Of a DNA stretch of 64,000 nt, positions 51,487 through 59,658 are shown one piece after another; position 1 is the stretch's first letter, and every line of letters begins with the position of its first letter. Origin of the DNA: DATBGE01 sp036558125 (GTDB lineage: Bacteria > Gemmatimonadota > Gemmatimonadetes > Gemmatimonadales > GWC2-71-9); the NCBI GenBank assembly GCA_036558125.1, contig DATBGE010000026.1:33940-97939 (forward strand), written 5' to 3'. Under the pieces are notes generated by a model. The model saw only the letters and a program-made list of their open reading frames with translations. It was not told where the DNA came from and made no database searches. Both the position numbers and the translations under genes were made by a program.

Positions 51487-53812
51487 ACCGAATTCATGGG
51501 AGCCGCGCTGGCCTCGAACCATGGCCGCGCTGGCCTGCACTCTCGCCGCACTGACTCTGCTTTGGCCCCTCCTCACCGGTCAGATCCTCTTCGGCGGGGC
51601 CCGGTCGGACATGTTCATCGCGGGATATTCCTTCCGTCTGTTCGGGGCCGAACAGCTCAAGGCCACCGGCTCCGTTCCCCAGTGGAATCCCTTCCTGTTC
51701 GGCGGGCTCCCGTTCATCGCCGCGATGCACGGGGACATTTTCTACCCTACCGCATGGCTCCGGCTCGTCTTTCCGGTTGACCTCGCGATCACCTGGGGGA
51801 TGGCGATCCACTTCGTGCTCGCCGGCTGGCTCACCTACGGATTTGCGAGAGCGCTGCGGTTGAGTTGGACTTCGGCCGTGGTAGCGGGCGTGTGTTACGA
51901 GTTGAGTGGAATCGTCGCCTCCCAGATGAGCCCGGGGCATGACGGCAAACTCTTCGTGTCGGCTCTCACACCCTTGGCCTTCTGGGTTCTGCTGCGCGCC
52001 TTCCGCGACCGCCAGACCTGGGCCTTCGGTGCCTTCGCGCTTGTAGTGGCCCTTCTGGTGCTCGGCCACTACCAGATGTGCTACTTCCTGTTGATTGCAC
52101 TTGGCTTGTGGTGTCTCTATCTGGCATTCTGGGATCCAGAACGCCCGCGCGAAAGAAATCCCTGGACACCGCTTGCCCTCGCCGCCCTGGCGGTGGTGGT
52201 AGGGATTGGAATATCGGCACTTCAGGTCATGCCGTTCCTCGAGTACGTCAAGTACTCGCCTCGCGCGACGGGAGGGCCCAACACAGGATGGGACTACGTC
52301 AACCTCTACTCCATGCCTCCCGAGGAGATCTTCAGCATCATCCTGCCGCAGTTCAATGGAGTGCTCGACAATTACTGGGGCCGCAATCCGATCAAGTTCC
52401 ACACTGAGTATCTGGGGATCGTTCCGTTCCTTCTGGTCGGATTTTCCTGGGGTGATCGCGATCGGCGCCGGCTGGTCATCGCCTTGCTCAGTCTGGCGAC
52501 GCTTTTCCTCCTCTTCGCGTTTGCCGGGCACACGCCGTTCTACCGTCTCTTTTATGAATTCATGCCCATGCTCAAGAAGCTGCGAGCCATGGGCATGGTG
52601 TTCTTCCTGGTCGCCTTTCCCGTGGCGATTCTGGCCGGGGTCGGGCTCGATCGCGTGCTCAGTGGACAGGTCTCCAGGAAGTCGGTGCTCCTGGTCGCCG
52701 GGGGCTTTGGAGTCTTCGCTCTTCTTGGCGTGATCGGCGTGCTCCAAGCCGTGGCGGAAGGGATGGCCGTTGCGGAGCGGATGGGCCAGGTCCAGGCCAA
52801 CGCCGCCGCGTTGCGACTCGGGTCGGTCCGACTGCTCGTCGGAGTGCTGGCCTGTGGGGCGGTTCTGTGGGGAATCGCCGCAGGTCGGCTCAAGGGCGGA
52901 GCCGCCGCGGCCCTGCTCGTTGCCGTGACCGCCATCGATCTCTGGAGCATTGACCGGCTGTTCTACCAGTTCTCGCCCCGGGCGGCCCAGCTCTTCGGAT
53001 CTGACGAGGTCACGACGTATCTCCAGAAGCAACCACTACCATACCGCGTGCTGGACGCTCAGGAGAGCTATGGGCACTCGATTCTCATGGCCTATCGGAT
53101 CCCCGATGCGCTGGGCTATCACGGGAACGAGTTACGGGCGTACGATGAGCTGGGCGGGAAAGAGCAGGGCTGGAGAAACCTCTTTACGCCCAACGTGGCC
53201 GAGCTTCTGGCCCTGCGATACGTGATCCTGCGGCAGCCCCAGGACGTTCCTGGTTTCCACAAGGTCGTGGGACCGGTCTCAACCGCCTTCGGGACGCCGG
53301 CCACGCTTTACGAACGGGACACCGTTCCCGCTTATGCGAGGGTAATCCCATCCGCGGCCAAGGTACCGGAACCGCAAATGGTTCCGACCGTAGTGGATCC
53401 TCGATTCCCGGGGGCTGCCGTCGTCCTGTATCCGGATACGGCGTCGCTGACTCCCGACCCCTTGGTTCAGCCGCTCCCGGTGTCCCAGGTGAAGGCCGAG
53501 GTGACGAAATGGGCTCCAGGGAACATGACGATCAACTTTACAGGATCCGATCCCAAACCCGGTTACCTGCTTGTTGCCGAGAACTGGTATCCTGACTGGC
53601 ACGCGATTGTGGACGGCAAGCCGGCCTCGGTGCTTCGAGCGGACAACACCCTGTTGAGCGTTGTCCTTCCATCCGGAGCTCGTCAGGTCGATCTGGTCTT
53701 CGACTCGCCCACCTACCGGAAGGCGAAACTGGTGAGTCTCGTCGCCCTGATTGCCGCCTTGGCGATGGCAGGCGTTCCCGCGTTTACCGGGAGGAAGCCG
53801 GCGCGTGATTGA
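51476..53812 (+). CDS. YfhO-like membrane protein (possible GT-C glycosyltransferase)
   Basis: 778 aa. About 12 helices fill residues 20-500, with an extracytoplasmic loop N-P-F-L-F-G-G-L-P-F-I near the first helix. The C-terminal region contains the typical A-E-N-W-Y-P-D-W-H-A-I-V-D-G-K-P and a final helix, as in the YfhO family. YfhO is linked to glycosylation of lipoteichoic acids in Bacillus; the relation here is by family only. GTG start, overlapping the flippase-like gene by 11 bp and the next transferase by 8 bp. Confidence 0.78.
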   Translation: MSPEPNSWEPRWPRTMAALACTLAALTLLWPLLTGQILFGGARSDMFIAGYSFRLFGAEQLKATGSVPQWNPFLFGGLPFIAAMHGDIFYPTAWLRLVFPVDLAITWGMAIHFVLAGWLTYGFARALRLSWTSAVVAGVCYELSGIVASQMSPGHDGKLFVSALTPLAFWVLLRAFRDRQTWAFGAFALVVALLVLGHYQMCYFLLIALGLWCLYLAFWDPERPRERNPWTPLALAALAVVVGIGISALQVMPFLEYVKYSPRATGGPNTGWDYVNLYSMPPEEIFSIILPQFNGVLDNYWGRNPIKFHTEYLGIVPFLLVGFSWGDRDRRRLVIALLSLATLFLLFAFAGHTPFYRLFYEFMPMLKKLRAMGMVFFLVAFPVAILAGVGLDRVLSGQVSRKSVLLVAGGFGVFALLGVIGVLQAVAEGMAVAERMGQVQANAAALRLGSVRLLVGVLACGAVLWGIAAGRLKGGAAAALLVAVTAIDLWSIDRLFYQFSPRAAQLFGSDEVTTYLQKQPLPYRVLDAQESYGHSILMAYRIPDALGYHGNELRAYDELGGKEQGWRNLFTPNVAELLALRYVILRQPQDVPGFHKVVGPVSTAFGTPATLYERDTVPAYARVIPSAAKVPEPQMVPTVVDPRFPGAAVVLYPDTASLTPDPLVQPLPVSQVKAEVTKWAPGNMTINFTGSDPKPGYLLVAENWYPDWHAIVDGKPASVLRADNTLLSVVLPSGARQVDLVFDSPTYRKAKLVSLVALIAALAMAGVPAFTGRKPARD

Positions 53813-54524
53813 ACGAGTTCTGGTCATCGTGCCGACCTACAACGAGGCGACCAACCTCCCCCAGATCGTCCCGGCAATTCTGCGGCAGGACCCGCGGATC
53901 GAAGTGCTGGTCGTGGACGACAATTCGCCGGATGGCACCGGCGATATGGCCGACCGGATGAGCCAGGCGAAGCCTCGGGTACACGTCCTGCATCGTCTAG
54001 CCAAGGAGGGACTGGGCCGGGCCTATCTGGCGGGGTTCCGCTGGGCCCTGGACCACGGCTTCCAGGCGGTTTTCGAGATGGACGCCGATTTCTCCCACGA
54101 CCCGGGCTTCCTCCCGGAGTTCCTGAAGGCGATCGAAGACGCGGACCTGGTGCTGGGTTCACGCTACGCGACAGGGGTCAACGTCATCAATTGGCCCATC
54201 AGCCGGTTGCTGCTTTCGCTGGGGGCGAACCTCTACGCCCGATGGATCACCGGGCTCCCGCTCACCGACTCGACTGGCGGGTTCAAGTGCTTTCGACGTG
54301 AGGTACTGGAAGCGATTCCGCTGGAGAAGGTGAAGTCCAACGGTTACGCCTTCCAGATCGAAATGAGCTTCCGGGCCTGGAAAAAGGGTTTCCGACTGAC
54401 CGAGCTCCCGATCATCTTTCACGACCGGGTCGAAGGCCACAGCAAGATGAGCAAGCGAATCGTGCGGGAGGCAATTTGGATGGTCTGGTGGCTGCGGCTC
54501 CAGGGAATATTGGGAAGGATCTAG
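53805..54524 (+). CDS. Polyprenol-phosphate mannosyltransferase (DPM1-like)
   Basis: 239 aa, GT2 family. I-V-P-T-Y-N-E-A-T-N-L, V-V-D-D-N-S-P-D-G-T and E-M-D-A-D-F-S-H-D-P are the DPM1 signature motifs. L-T-D-S-T-G-G-F-K-C-F-R-R follows. The membrane anchor of some homologues is lacking. It probably makes a polyprenyl-phosphate sugar that membrane transferases such as the YfhO-like protein use as donor. GTG start with an 8-bp overlap. Confidence 0.9.
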   Translation: MIERVLVIVPTYNEATNLPQIVPAILRQDPRIEVLVVDDNSPDGTGDMADRMSQAKPRVHVLHRLAKEGLGRAYLAGFRWALDHGFQAVFEMDADFSHDPGFLPEFLKAIEDADLVLGSRYATGVNVINWPISRLLLSLGANLYARWITGLPLTDSTGGFKCFRREVLEAIPLEKVKSNGYAFQIEMSFRAWKKGFRLTELPIIFHDRVEGHSKMSKRIVREAIWMVWWLRLQGILGRI

Positions 54525-54531
54525 GAGACCC

Positions 54532-55350
54532 GTGAAAGGAATCGTTTTTTACAAGATGACGGGGTCGGGCAACGACTTCGTCCTGCTCGACGGCCGCACC
54601 ACGACCTTGGCCGAGTGGCCCGCGGCCAGGATCGTGGACGTCTGCGACCGGCGACTTGGCGTCGGCGCCGACGGCATGGTGATGCTGACGCCTGAGGGTG
54701 CGGGCGCCGTCAGGATGGATTTCTTCAACTGCGACGGGTCCCGTGCCGCCATGTGCGGTAACGCGGCGCTCTGCAGCACCCGGCTCTCCGCCCACCTCGA
54801 GATGGCACCCGCGAGCGGGATGCGCCTCGTGACCGGGGCAGGGACCTTCATGACCCGCTGTCGGGCGGAACCGGAACTGGCCGAGCTGAACCTGCCTGAC
54901 TTTCCGGCCCCCGAGCTGGTCGGAAGCATTCGTGCTGCGGCCGGGGAGGGCCCGACGAGCTTTGCCACCGTCGGGGTGCCTCATCTGGTCGTGCCGGTTG
55001 AGGATATCGAGCGGGCCGATCTGATGACCAGGGGGCGGGAGCTAAGAAACCATTCCGCCATCGCCCCGGCTGGTGCCAACGTCAATTTCGTGGCGACGCC
55101 GGCTGGGAAGGCCGGGGCTTGGCCGGTTCGCACCTACGAGCGCGGGGTTGAAGGGGAGACCTTGGCCTGTGGAACCGGAGCGGTAGCCGTGGCTGCCGCG
55201 CTGGCCAAGGCCGGACGTGCTGACCTCCCAATCGAGATCCGGACCCGGAGCGGTCGATGCCTCAGGATCTCGGCAAACTTGGAGAATGGATCCGTCCGGG
55301 CCGTTTGGCTGGCCGGAGAAGGGCGCTTAGTGTTTACTGGGGTGTTATAG
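54532..55350 (+). CDS. dapF: Diaminopimelate epimerase (variant active-site motif)
   Basis: 272 aa. Converts LL- to meso-diaminopimelate for lysine and peptidoglycan. The N-terminus K-M-T-G-S-G-N-D-F-V is canonical. The two catalytic cysteines are kept in M-C-G-N-A-A-L-C and L-A-C-G-T-G-A, but the first motif lacks the usual G-x-R (normally MCGNGxRC). The enzyme is probably active; a related racemase or epimerase is possible. GTG start with an AGGAGA ribosome site. It is the last plus-strand gene before the orientation switch. Confidence 0.82.
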   Translation: MKGIVFYKMTGSGNDFVLLDGRTTTLAEWPAARIVDVCDRRLGVGADGMVMLTPEGAGAVRMDFFNCDGSRAAMCGNAALCSTRLSAHLEMAPASGMRLVTGAGTFMTRCRAEPELAELNLPDFPAPELVGSIRAAAGEGPTSFATVGVPHLVVPVEDIERADLMTRGRELRNHSAIAPAGANVNFVATPAGKAGAWPVRTYERGVEGETLACGTGAVAVAAALAKAGRADLPIEIRTRSGRCLRISANLENGSVRAVWLAGEGRLVFTGVL

Positions 55351-55372
55351 AACTCTACGGTAGGAATCCTTC

Positions 55373-55399
55373 CTAAGTGTCACGCAATCAATCACTTAG
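55373..55399. repeat. Inverted repeat CTAAGTG...CACTTAG
   Basis: Seven-base arms (55373-55379 and 55393-55399) around a 13-base loop, just after dapF and 50 bases before the dif-like site. There is no T run, so it is not a clear terminator. The rest of the 170-base gap (55351-55520) is markedly AT-rich compared with the window and holds the dif-like site and one hairpin. Confidence 0.4.
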
Positions 55400-55449
55400 A
55401 ATGTCTGGCCACAGCAGGGACCGAGTTATCCCCATTTCTCCACTTCGCT

Positions 55450-55477
55450 ACTTAACATAATACACATTATACGACAT
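55450..55477 (-). other. dif: dif-like chromosome dimer resolution site
   Basis: Read on the minus strand: XerC arm ATGTCGTATAA (55477-55467), central hexamer TGTGTA (55466-55461), XerD arm TTATGTTAAGT (55460-55450). The E. coli dif has XerC arm GGTGCGCATAA, centre TGTATA and XerD arm TTATGTTAAAT, giving 10/11 matches in the XerD arm, 5/6 in the centre and 6/11 in the less conserved XerC arm (21/28 in all). It lies in an AT-rich gap between convergent genes where gene orientation reverses. A Xer recombinase is at 33783. Function is inferred. Confidence 0.85.
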
Positions 55478-55484
55478 AAGTTAG

Positions 55485-55500
55485 GGCGGGAAAACCCGCC
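55485..55500 (-). terminator. GC-rich hairpin after the TPR gene
   Basis: GGCGGG-AAAA-CCCGCC, a six-base perfect stem 20 bases past the stop of the minus-strand TPR gene. On that strand it is followed by CTAACTTATG, a weak T stretch. It may also simply shield the nearby dif-like site from transcription. Confidence 0.45.
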
Positions 55501-55520
55501 AAAACCGGGCGGTCTGTCTC

Positions 55521-56192
55521 CTACATCTTCCCCTGAGTCAGCTCGGCCAGACGAACCTGGGCCTCGACCTTGGAGTTCGACTCGGGGTAATCCTGAATGA
55601 TTTTCCGATACACCGCGATCGCGTCGTCCTTCTTCCCCGCAGCGACATAAGCCCGGCCGGCGTCGCTCAGATACTCAGCACGCAGGTAGTCGACGTCGGC
55701 ATTGTCCGACGCGGAACGGAATGCCTGGGCAGCCTCCTCGGCACGATTCGCGTTTTCGAGGGCTCGGCCCAGGAGCGCGTATCCCGGCGTCAGATATTTC
55801 TTGTCCGGCTTCGATTTGATAAAGTCCTGCAGGCTGACCGCGGCGAGTTCCTGCTGGCCGTTCAGCAACCTGACCTGATTGAGCGTGATGACTGCTTCCT
55901 GCGCCGCATCGGTGCCGGAATAGGTCGTGACCACCTTCTGCAGCTCGCTCGCGGCCAGCGGCAGATTGCCCGCCTCCGCAGCGCTTCTCGCCTGCTCCAG
56001 GGCCCGGTTGGCAAACTCGCCCTTCCTCCTCCCGCTGACGATCACGAACCAGGCGATGAGCAGCACGGCCCCGAGCGCGATCCCGCCAGCCAGACGCAGG
56101 TTCTTCGGTACGGAGAACTTGCTGGCCGGAGGCGCCGCGACAGCAGCTTTCTTGGATGATTTGACGCTCGGTGCTTCCATTGTGGTTGCCAT
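55521..56192 (-). CDS. Tetratricopeptide-repeat inner-membrane protein (YfgM-like layout)
   Basis: 223 aa. A cytoplasmic Ala/Lys-rich N-terminus (1-32), one helix (about 33-51, A-G-G-I-A-L-G-A-V-L-L-I-A-W-F) and a periplasmic stretch of helical repeats with TPR pattern, for example G-Y-A-L-L-G-R-A-L-E-N-A-N-R-A-E-E and D-A-I-A-V-Y-R-K-I-I-Q-D-Y-P. The layout matches YfgM/TPR_21-type proteins that aid envelope chaperones, but family membership is not certain. It is the first minus-strand gene right of the dif-like site. Confidence 0.75.
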   Translation of the reverse strand: MATTMEAPSVKSSKKAAVAAPPASKFSVPKNLRLAGGIALGAVLLIAWFVIVSGRRKGEFANRALEQARSAAEAGNLPLAASELQKVVTTYSGTDAAQEAVITLNQVRLLNGQQELAAVSLQDFIKSKPDKKYLTPGYALLGRALENANRAEEAAQAFRSASDNADVDYLRAEYLSDAGRAYVAAGKKDDAIAVYRKIIQDYPESNSKVEAQVRLAELTQGKM

Positions 56193-56255
56193 GTTGCGCG
56201 GTCGCTCGAAAAAACCAAAGGGTTAGGCCGGTGCCGGGAGATCCGGCGCAGCAGG

Positions 56256-56329
56256 TGCCCCCGAGACGATTCGAACGTCCGACCAACGGTTTAGGAAACC
56301 GCTGCTCTATCCAGCTGAGCTACGGGGGC
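56256..56329 (-). tRNA. tRNA-Arg (anticodon CCU)
   Basis: 74-nt cloverleaf on the minus strand. Acceptor GCCCCCG/CGGGGGC with A as discriminator, D stem GCTC/GAGC, anticodon stem GCGGT/ACCGT with loop TTCCTAA, anticodon CCT at 56295-56293, five-base variable loop, and T arm with TTCGAAT. It reads AGG codons. CCA is not encoded. A strong promoter sits just upstream. Confidence 0.95.
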
Positions 56330-56341
56330 AAAGCCTTTAAA

Positions 56342-56369
56342 AGTATACAGTTGCATGAGGCGGCGTCAA
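56342..56369 (-). promoter_or_regulatory. Promoter of tRNA-Arg
   Basis: On the minus strand: TTGACG (56369-56364), 16-base spacer, TATACT (56347-56342), each box five of six to consensus. Transcription should begin about six bases before the tRNA 5' end at 56329. Confidence 0.75.
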
Positions 56370-56371
56370 CG

Positions 56372-56905
56372 CTAAAGCCGGGAAATCGCTTCGACGGGCG
56401 CCCCTACGAGCCGCTCACGCCCGTGGAGAAAGTCCAGTTCGAGCAAGAAAGTCCACCCTATCAGCTCGGCACCCAGAAGGCGCACCAGCGACGCCGCAGC
56501 CTCGGCAGTTCCTCCCGTTGCCAGCACGTCATCCACCACAAGGACTCGCGCCCCCTTGGCGAAGGCATCTTCATGTGCCTCGAGCGCGTCAGTGCCGTAC
56601 TCCAGGGCGTAATCGTGGCGGCGGGTTTTCCACGGAAGCTTGCCCGGCTTGCGCGCCGGAATGAAGCCTGCCCCCAATTCCACGGCTGCAGGAGCGCCCA
56701 GAATGAAGCCTCGAGCCTCGATTCCGAGTATATGGGTGATGTTCTGACCGCGGAACGGCTCGATAAGCCCCTTGATCACCTGCCGGAATAGCGCAGAATC
56801 TTGGAGCACCGGAGTAATGTCCTGGAACACGATTCCGGGCTTGGGATGGTCCGGAATGGGACGGATGGCCTGCCGGACATGCTTATCCAGCGTTCCAAGA
56901 GTCAT
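56372..56905 (-). CDS. apt: Adenine phosphoribosyltransferase
   Basis: Purine salvage enzyme making AMP from adenine and PRPP. The PRPP loop is V-L-V-V-D-D-V-L-A-T-G-G-T, and the N-terminal I-P-D-H-P-K-P-G-I-V-F-Q-D-I-T is the family signature. 177 aa, ATG start. The 30-base gap to acyP contains no clear promoter. Confidence 0.95.
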   Translation of the reverse strand: MTLGTLDKHVRQAIRPIPDHPKPGIVFQDITPVLQDSALFRQVIKGLIEPFRGQNITHILGIEARGFILGAPAAVELGAGFIPARKPGKLPWKTRRHDYALEYGTDALEAHEDAFAKGARVLVVDDVLATGGTAEAAASLVRLLGAELIGWTFLLELDFLHGRERLVGAPVEAISRL

Positions 56906-56935
56906 TTATCAACCCGCTTTGTGTGGATAATTTAA

Positions 56936-57205
56936 CTATCTGATTTCAAAGGTGTTACCTGCTAAGACCTCATCCGAAATCTCGGCTTTTTCCACTTGTG
57001 CCACCTTGGCGTGCCTTGGTCCGGTCCGCACCGCCGAATCAAGGGCCTGGAGTTGACTCTCGGAGCCCCTGGCCACGATCTCGACGCGTCCATCTGCCAA
57101 ATTGGTCGCGTAACCGGTAAGTCCCAACTCTTGGGCTCGGCGTAGCACGAAGAACCGGAACCCGACCCCCTGCACTCTCCCACTGACAAGCAGCCTGACG
57201 GTCAC
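56936..57205 (-). CDS. acyP: Acylphosphatase
   Basis: 89-aa enzyme that hydrolyses acyl phosphates. The phosphate loop V-S-G-R-V-Q-G-V-G-F-R holds Arg17, and Asn35 sits in G-Y-A-T-N-L-A-D-G. The GTG start overlaps the dedA stop by 4 bp. Confidence 0.95.
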   Translation of the reverse strand: MTVRLLVSGRVQGVGFRFFVLRRAQELGLTGYATNLADGRVEIVARGSESQLQALDSAVRTGPRHAKVAQVEKAEISDEVLAGNTFEIR

Positions 57206-57843
57206 GCAGGACGACTCCGACGAGTTTTGATGACCTCAATGACCATTGGCATCACCGAGAGAACGATGATGGCCATGACGACCAGCGTGAAATTTTCCCG
57301 GACTACCCTGAGGTTCCCGAACAGGTAACCAGCCCAAACGAACAGACCTACCCACGCCACGCTGCCAAGTACACTGACCGTCAGGAACCGAGGGTACGGC
57401 ATCACCCCTATCCCAGCTACAAACGGCGCGAAGGTCCGGAGAATGGGAAGGAATCTGGCGAGAACAATGGTCTTGCGACCATGACGGTCGTAAAAGGCCT
57501 GGGTCTTGAGCAAGTGCTCCTGCTTGATGAAGCGAGACTGCGCTGCAAAGGCTTTCCGTCCCACCAGTCTGCCGACCCAGTAGTTGGACGAGTCGCCCAG
57601 GATCGATGCGGCGCACAGAATGGTGAAGACCAGGCCGACATCCAGATCCCCCAGTCCTGCAAACGTGCCGGCGGCAAACAGGAGCGAATCTCCCGGCAGG
57701 AATGGCGTCACCACCAGGCCGGTTTCGCAGAAGACGATGAGAAAAAGGATGAAGTAGGTGCCAGTGCCATACTGCTGGATCACCTGGCTGAGGTGTTTGT
57801 CGAGATGCAGGAACAGATCTATGAAGTCTTTTAGTAATTCCAT
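57202..57843 (-). CDS. DedA-family inner-membrane protein
   Basis: 213 aa. Typical DedA: F-C-E-T-G-L-V-V-T-P-F-L-P-G-D-S-L-L-F near the start, and R-F-L-P-I-L-R-T-F-A-P-F-V-A-G in the second half. The family moves undecaprenyl phosphate or other lipids across the inner membrane. This is the single-domain form; a second, TerB-fused copy is at 30857. It overlaps pcm by 13 bp. Confidence 0.93.
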   Translation of the reverse strand: MELLKDFIDLFLHLDKHLSQVIQQYGTGTYFILFLIVFCETGLVVTPFLPGDSLLFAAGTFAGLGDLDVGLVFTILCAASILGDSSNYWVGRLVGRKAFAAQSRFIKQEHLLKTQAFYDRHGRKTIVLARFLPILRTFAPFVAGIGVMPYPRFLTVSVLGSVAWVGLFVWAGYLFGNLRVVRENFTLVVMAIIVLSVMPMVIEVIKTRRSRPA

Positions 57844-58532
57844 CCGGACTCTCTGGGGTGGGTCGGCTGTTCGGCAAACCCATGCTCGCCGAGCAGCGGG
57901 ACGAACCTGACATCGCTGAGCCGCTCTACCTGGAATTCATCCCCGTGACGGGTGACCAGCGTGATCACCTGGGCCTGCCGGTCCCCCAGCGGGATGATCA
58001 AACGGCCGCCGGGGGCCATCTGCTGTAACAGCGGCTCGGGAACTTCGGGCGACGCAGCGGCGACCAGAATCGCGTCGAACGGGGCGTAGGGACGCCACCC
58101 CAACGTGCCGTCGCCGACCAGCACGGTCACATTCCTGATTCCGGCCTGGGCCAGGATCTGTCTTGCGGTATTCGCGAGCGCGGGAATGCGTTCGATACTG
58201 AAGACCTGCCCCGCGAGGACGGCCAACAGCGCGGTCTGGTAGCCTGAGCCAGTGCCAACCTCGAGCACCTTGTCGTGGGACGTCACCTTCGCCAGTTCGA
58301 GATACCGCGCCTGGACCCAGGGCTGGGAGATCGTCTGCCCCGCTCCGATCGGAAGCGCTGAGTCTTCATACGCCCGATGGCGGACACTCTCAGGAACGAA
58401 AACGTGCCGCGGAATCTGTCCTATGGCCCGCAAAACTTCAGGATCCCGAATCCCCTTTGATTCGAGCTCCCCGACCAGCCGGTTGCGGTAGCCGCGGTAA
58501 CCGTCTCCCTCTCCTAGGCTTCGAGTGACCAT
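57831..58532 (-). CDS. pcm: Protein-L-isoaspartate O-methyltransferase
   Basis: Repairs isoaspartyl damage in proteins using SAM. G-A-G-Q-T-I-S-Q-P-W is the substrate motif, V-L-E-V-G-T-G-S-G-Y-Q-T the SAM-binding motif. 233 aa, ATG start, overlapping surE by 19 bp; the surE-pcm pairing is common in Gram-negative bacteria. Confidence 0.95.
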   Translation of the reverse strand: MVTRSLGEGDGYRGYRNRLVGELESKGIRDPEVLRAIGQIPRHVFVPESVRHRAYEDSALPIGAGQTISQPWVQARYLELAKVTSHDKVLEVGTGSGYQTALLAVLAGQVFSIERIPALANTARQILAQAGIRNVTVLVGDGTLGWRPYAPFDAILVAAASPEVPEPLLQQMAPGGRLIIPLGDRQAQVITLVTRHGDEFQVERLSDVRFVPLLGEHGFAEQPTHPRESGWNY

Positions 58533-59269
58533 TCTCGCACCGTTTCGAGGAGCCGGTAGTTCGTCAGATCCATGTGGAGGGGCGTGATCGAGATGAACCC
58601 ATCAGCCACCGCCCGGTGATCCGAGTTTTCTCCTCCGGTCCAATGAATGGTTCCGCCGCCTATCCAGAAGATTTCGTGTCCCCAAGGATCGCTCATCCTC
58701 GTCAGAGATTCCTGGAAGAAGCGGCTTCCCAGCTGAGTCACCTTGATACCCCGCACCTGATCGGCTGCGATGGGCGGGAGGTTGATGTTCAGCAGCGTCT
58801 CCTTCGGGAAGTCCTTCACGCGGACGATGCGATCGATCAGTCGTGGCAGAAGATCACGGTAACTCTGCAGGGTCGTCAGATCTGATGTGGGCCCGGCATA
58901 GGAAATCGCGATTCCTGGAACTCCGAGAGTCACCGCCTCCATCGCTGCCGCCACCGTTCCCGAGTAGAGCACGTCCTCTCCCATGTTCGGCCCGTGGTTG
59001 ACGCCGGAAAAGACGAAGTCCGGACGTTCCTCGAGGAGTGCCCCCAGGGCCAGCAACACACAGTCTGTCGGGGTGCCGTCTACCTGGAAGGCGCCATCGG
59101 GACGGCGGGCCGGCCGAACCGGCCGATGCATCGTGAGGGAATGAGAGGTTCCGCTCTGCTCGCGGTCGGGCGCTACGACGGTCACGGTGCCCACGGTCTG
59201 ACAGGCTTCCGCCAGCACCCCGAGGCCGGGGGCGAGGATCCCATCATCATTCGACACCAGGATATTCAC
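58514..59269 (-). CDS. surE: 5'/3'-nucleotidase SurE
   Basis: Survival protein E, a metal-dependent nucleotidase, 251 aa. N-terminal N-I-L-V-S-N-D-D-G-I supplies the two metal-binding aspartates, and S-G-V-N-H-G-P-N-M-G-E-D-V-L-Y-S-G-T is the second motif. GTG start overlapping the MerR-type regulator by 4 bp. Confidence 0.95.
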   Translation of the reverse strand: MNILVSNDDGILAPGLGVLAEACQTVGTVTVVAPDREQSGTSHSLTMHRPVRPARRPDGAFQVDGTPTDCVLLALGALLEERPDFVFSGVNHGPNMGEDVLYSGTVAAAMEAVTLGVPGIAISYAGPTSDLTTLQSYRDLLPRLIDRIVRVKDFPKETLLNINLPPIAADQVRGIKVTQLGSRFFQESLTRMSDPWGHEIFWIGGGTIHWTGGENSDHRAVADGFISITPLHMDLTNYRLLETVREWSLEA

Positions 59270-59658
59270 CTGGGATTCGGGTCCTGCTCCGGCCGGGGTG
59301 CCGGTGTCTTGCCGTCCAGCAGGTCGGCGAGCTCACTCAAAGCCAACCGAAGCTCCTGTATGGTCTCCCGCTCCAGCGCCCGCCGGGCCACGTTGCGCAG
59401 CTCTCCGGTCCGCCGGTAGTGCTCGATTCGCTGCCGTGCCCCTTCGATCGTGTATTTCTCGGTATAGAGCAGGTGCTTGACCAGCATGATCAGCTCGACT
59501 TCCCGGCTCTTGTACACCCGGTTGCCGGAGCGATTCTTGGCCGGATTGAGAAAGCGGAACTGACTCTCCCAGTAGCGAAGCACATGCGGCTTCAGATCGG
59601 TGAGGGCGCACACCTCACCGATGGAAAAGAATTCCTGAACAGGCCGTGCCATCGTCAC
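59266..59658 (-). CDS. MerR-family transcriptional regulator
   Basis: 130 aa. The winged HTH domain begins F-F-S-I-G-E-V-C-A-L-T-D-L-K-P-H-V-L-R-Y-W-E and is followed by N-R-V-Y-K-S-R-E-V and a helical dimerisation segment. No Cys-rich metal or effector domain is present. The start is uncertain: GTG 59658 overlaps the gpsA stop (GTGA) with GGAG eight bases before it, and ATG 59652 is close. The tail is Pro-rich. Confidence 0.88.
   Translation of the reverse strand: MTMARPVQEFFSIGEVCALTDLKPHVLRYWESQFRFLNPAKNRSGNRVYKSREVELIMLVKHLLYTEKYTIEGARQRIEHYRRTGELRNVARRALERETIQELRLALSELADLLDGKTPAPRPEQDPNPR

Noticed and set aside
56193..56255. Terminator between tRNA-Arg and the TPR gene
   Set aside because: A short AACC/GGTT stem followed by T6 exists on the minus strand, but a four-base stem is too weak to call.
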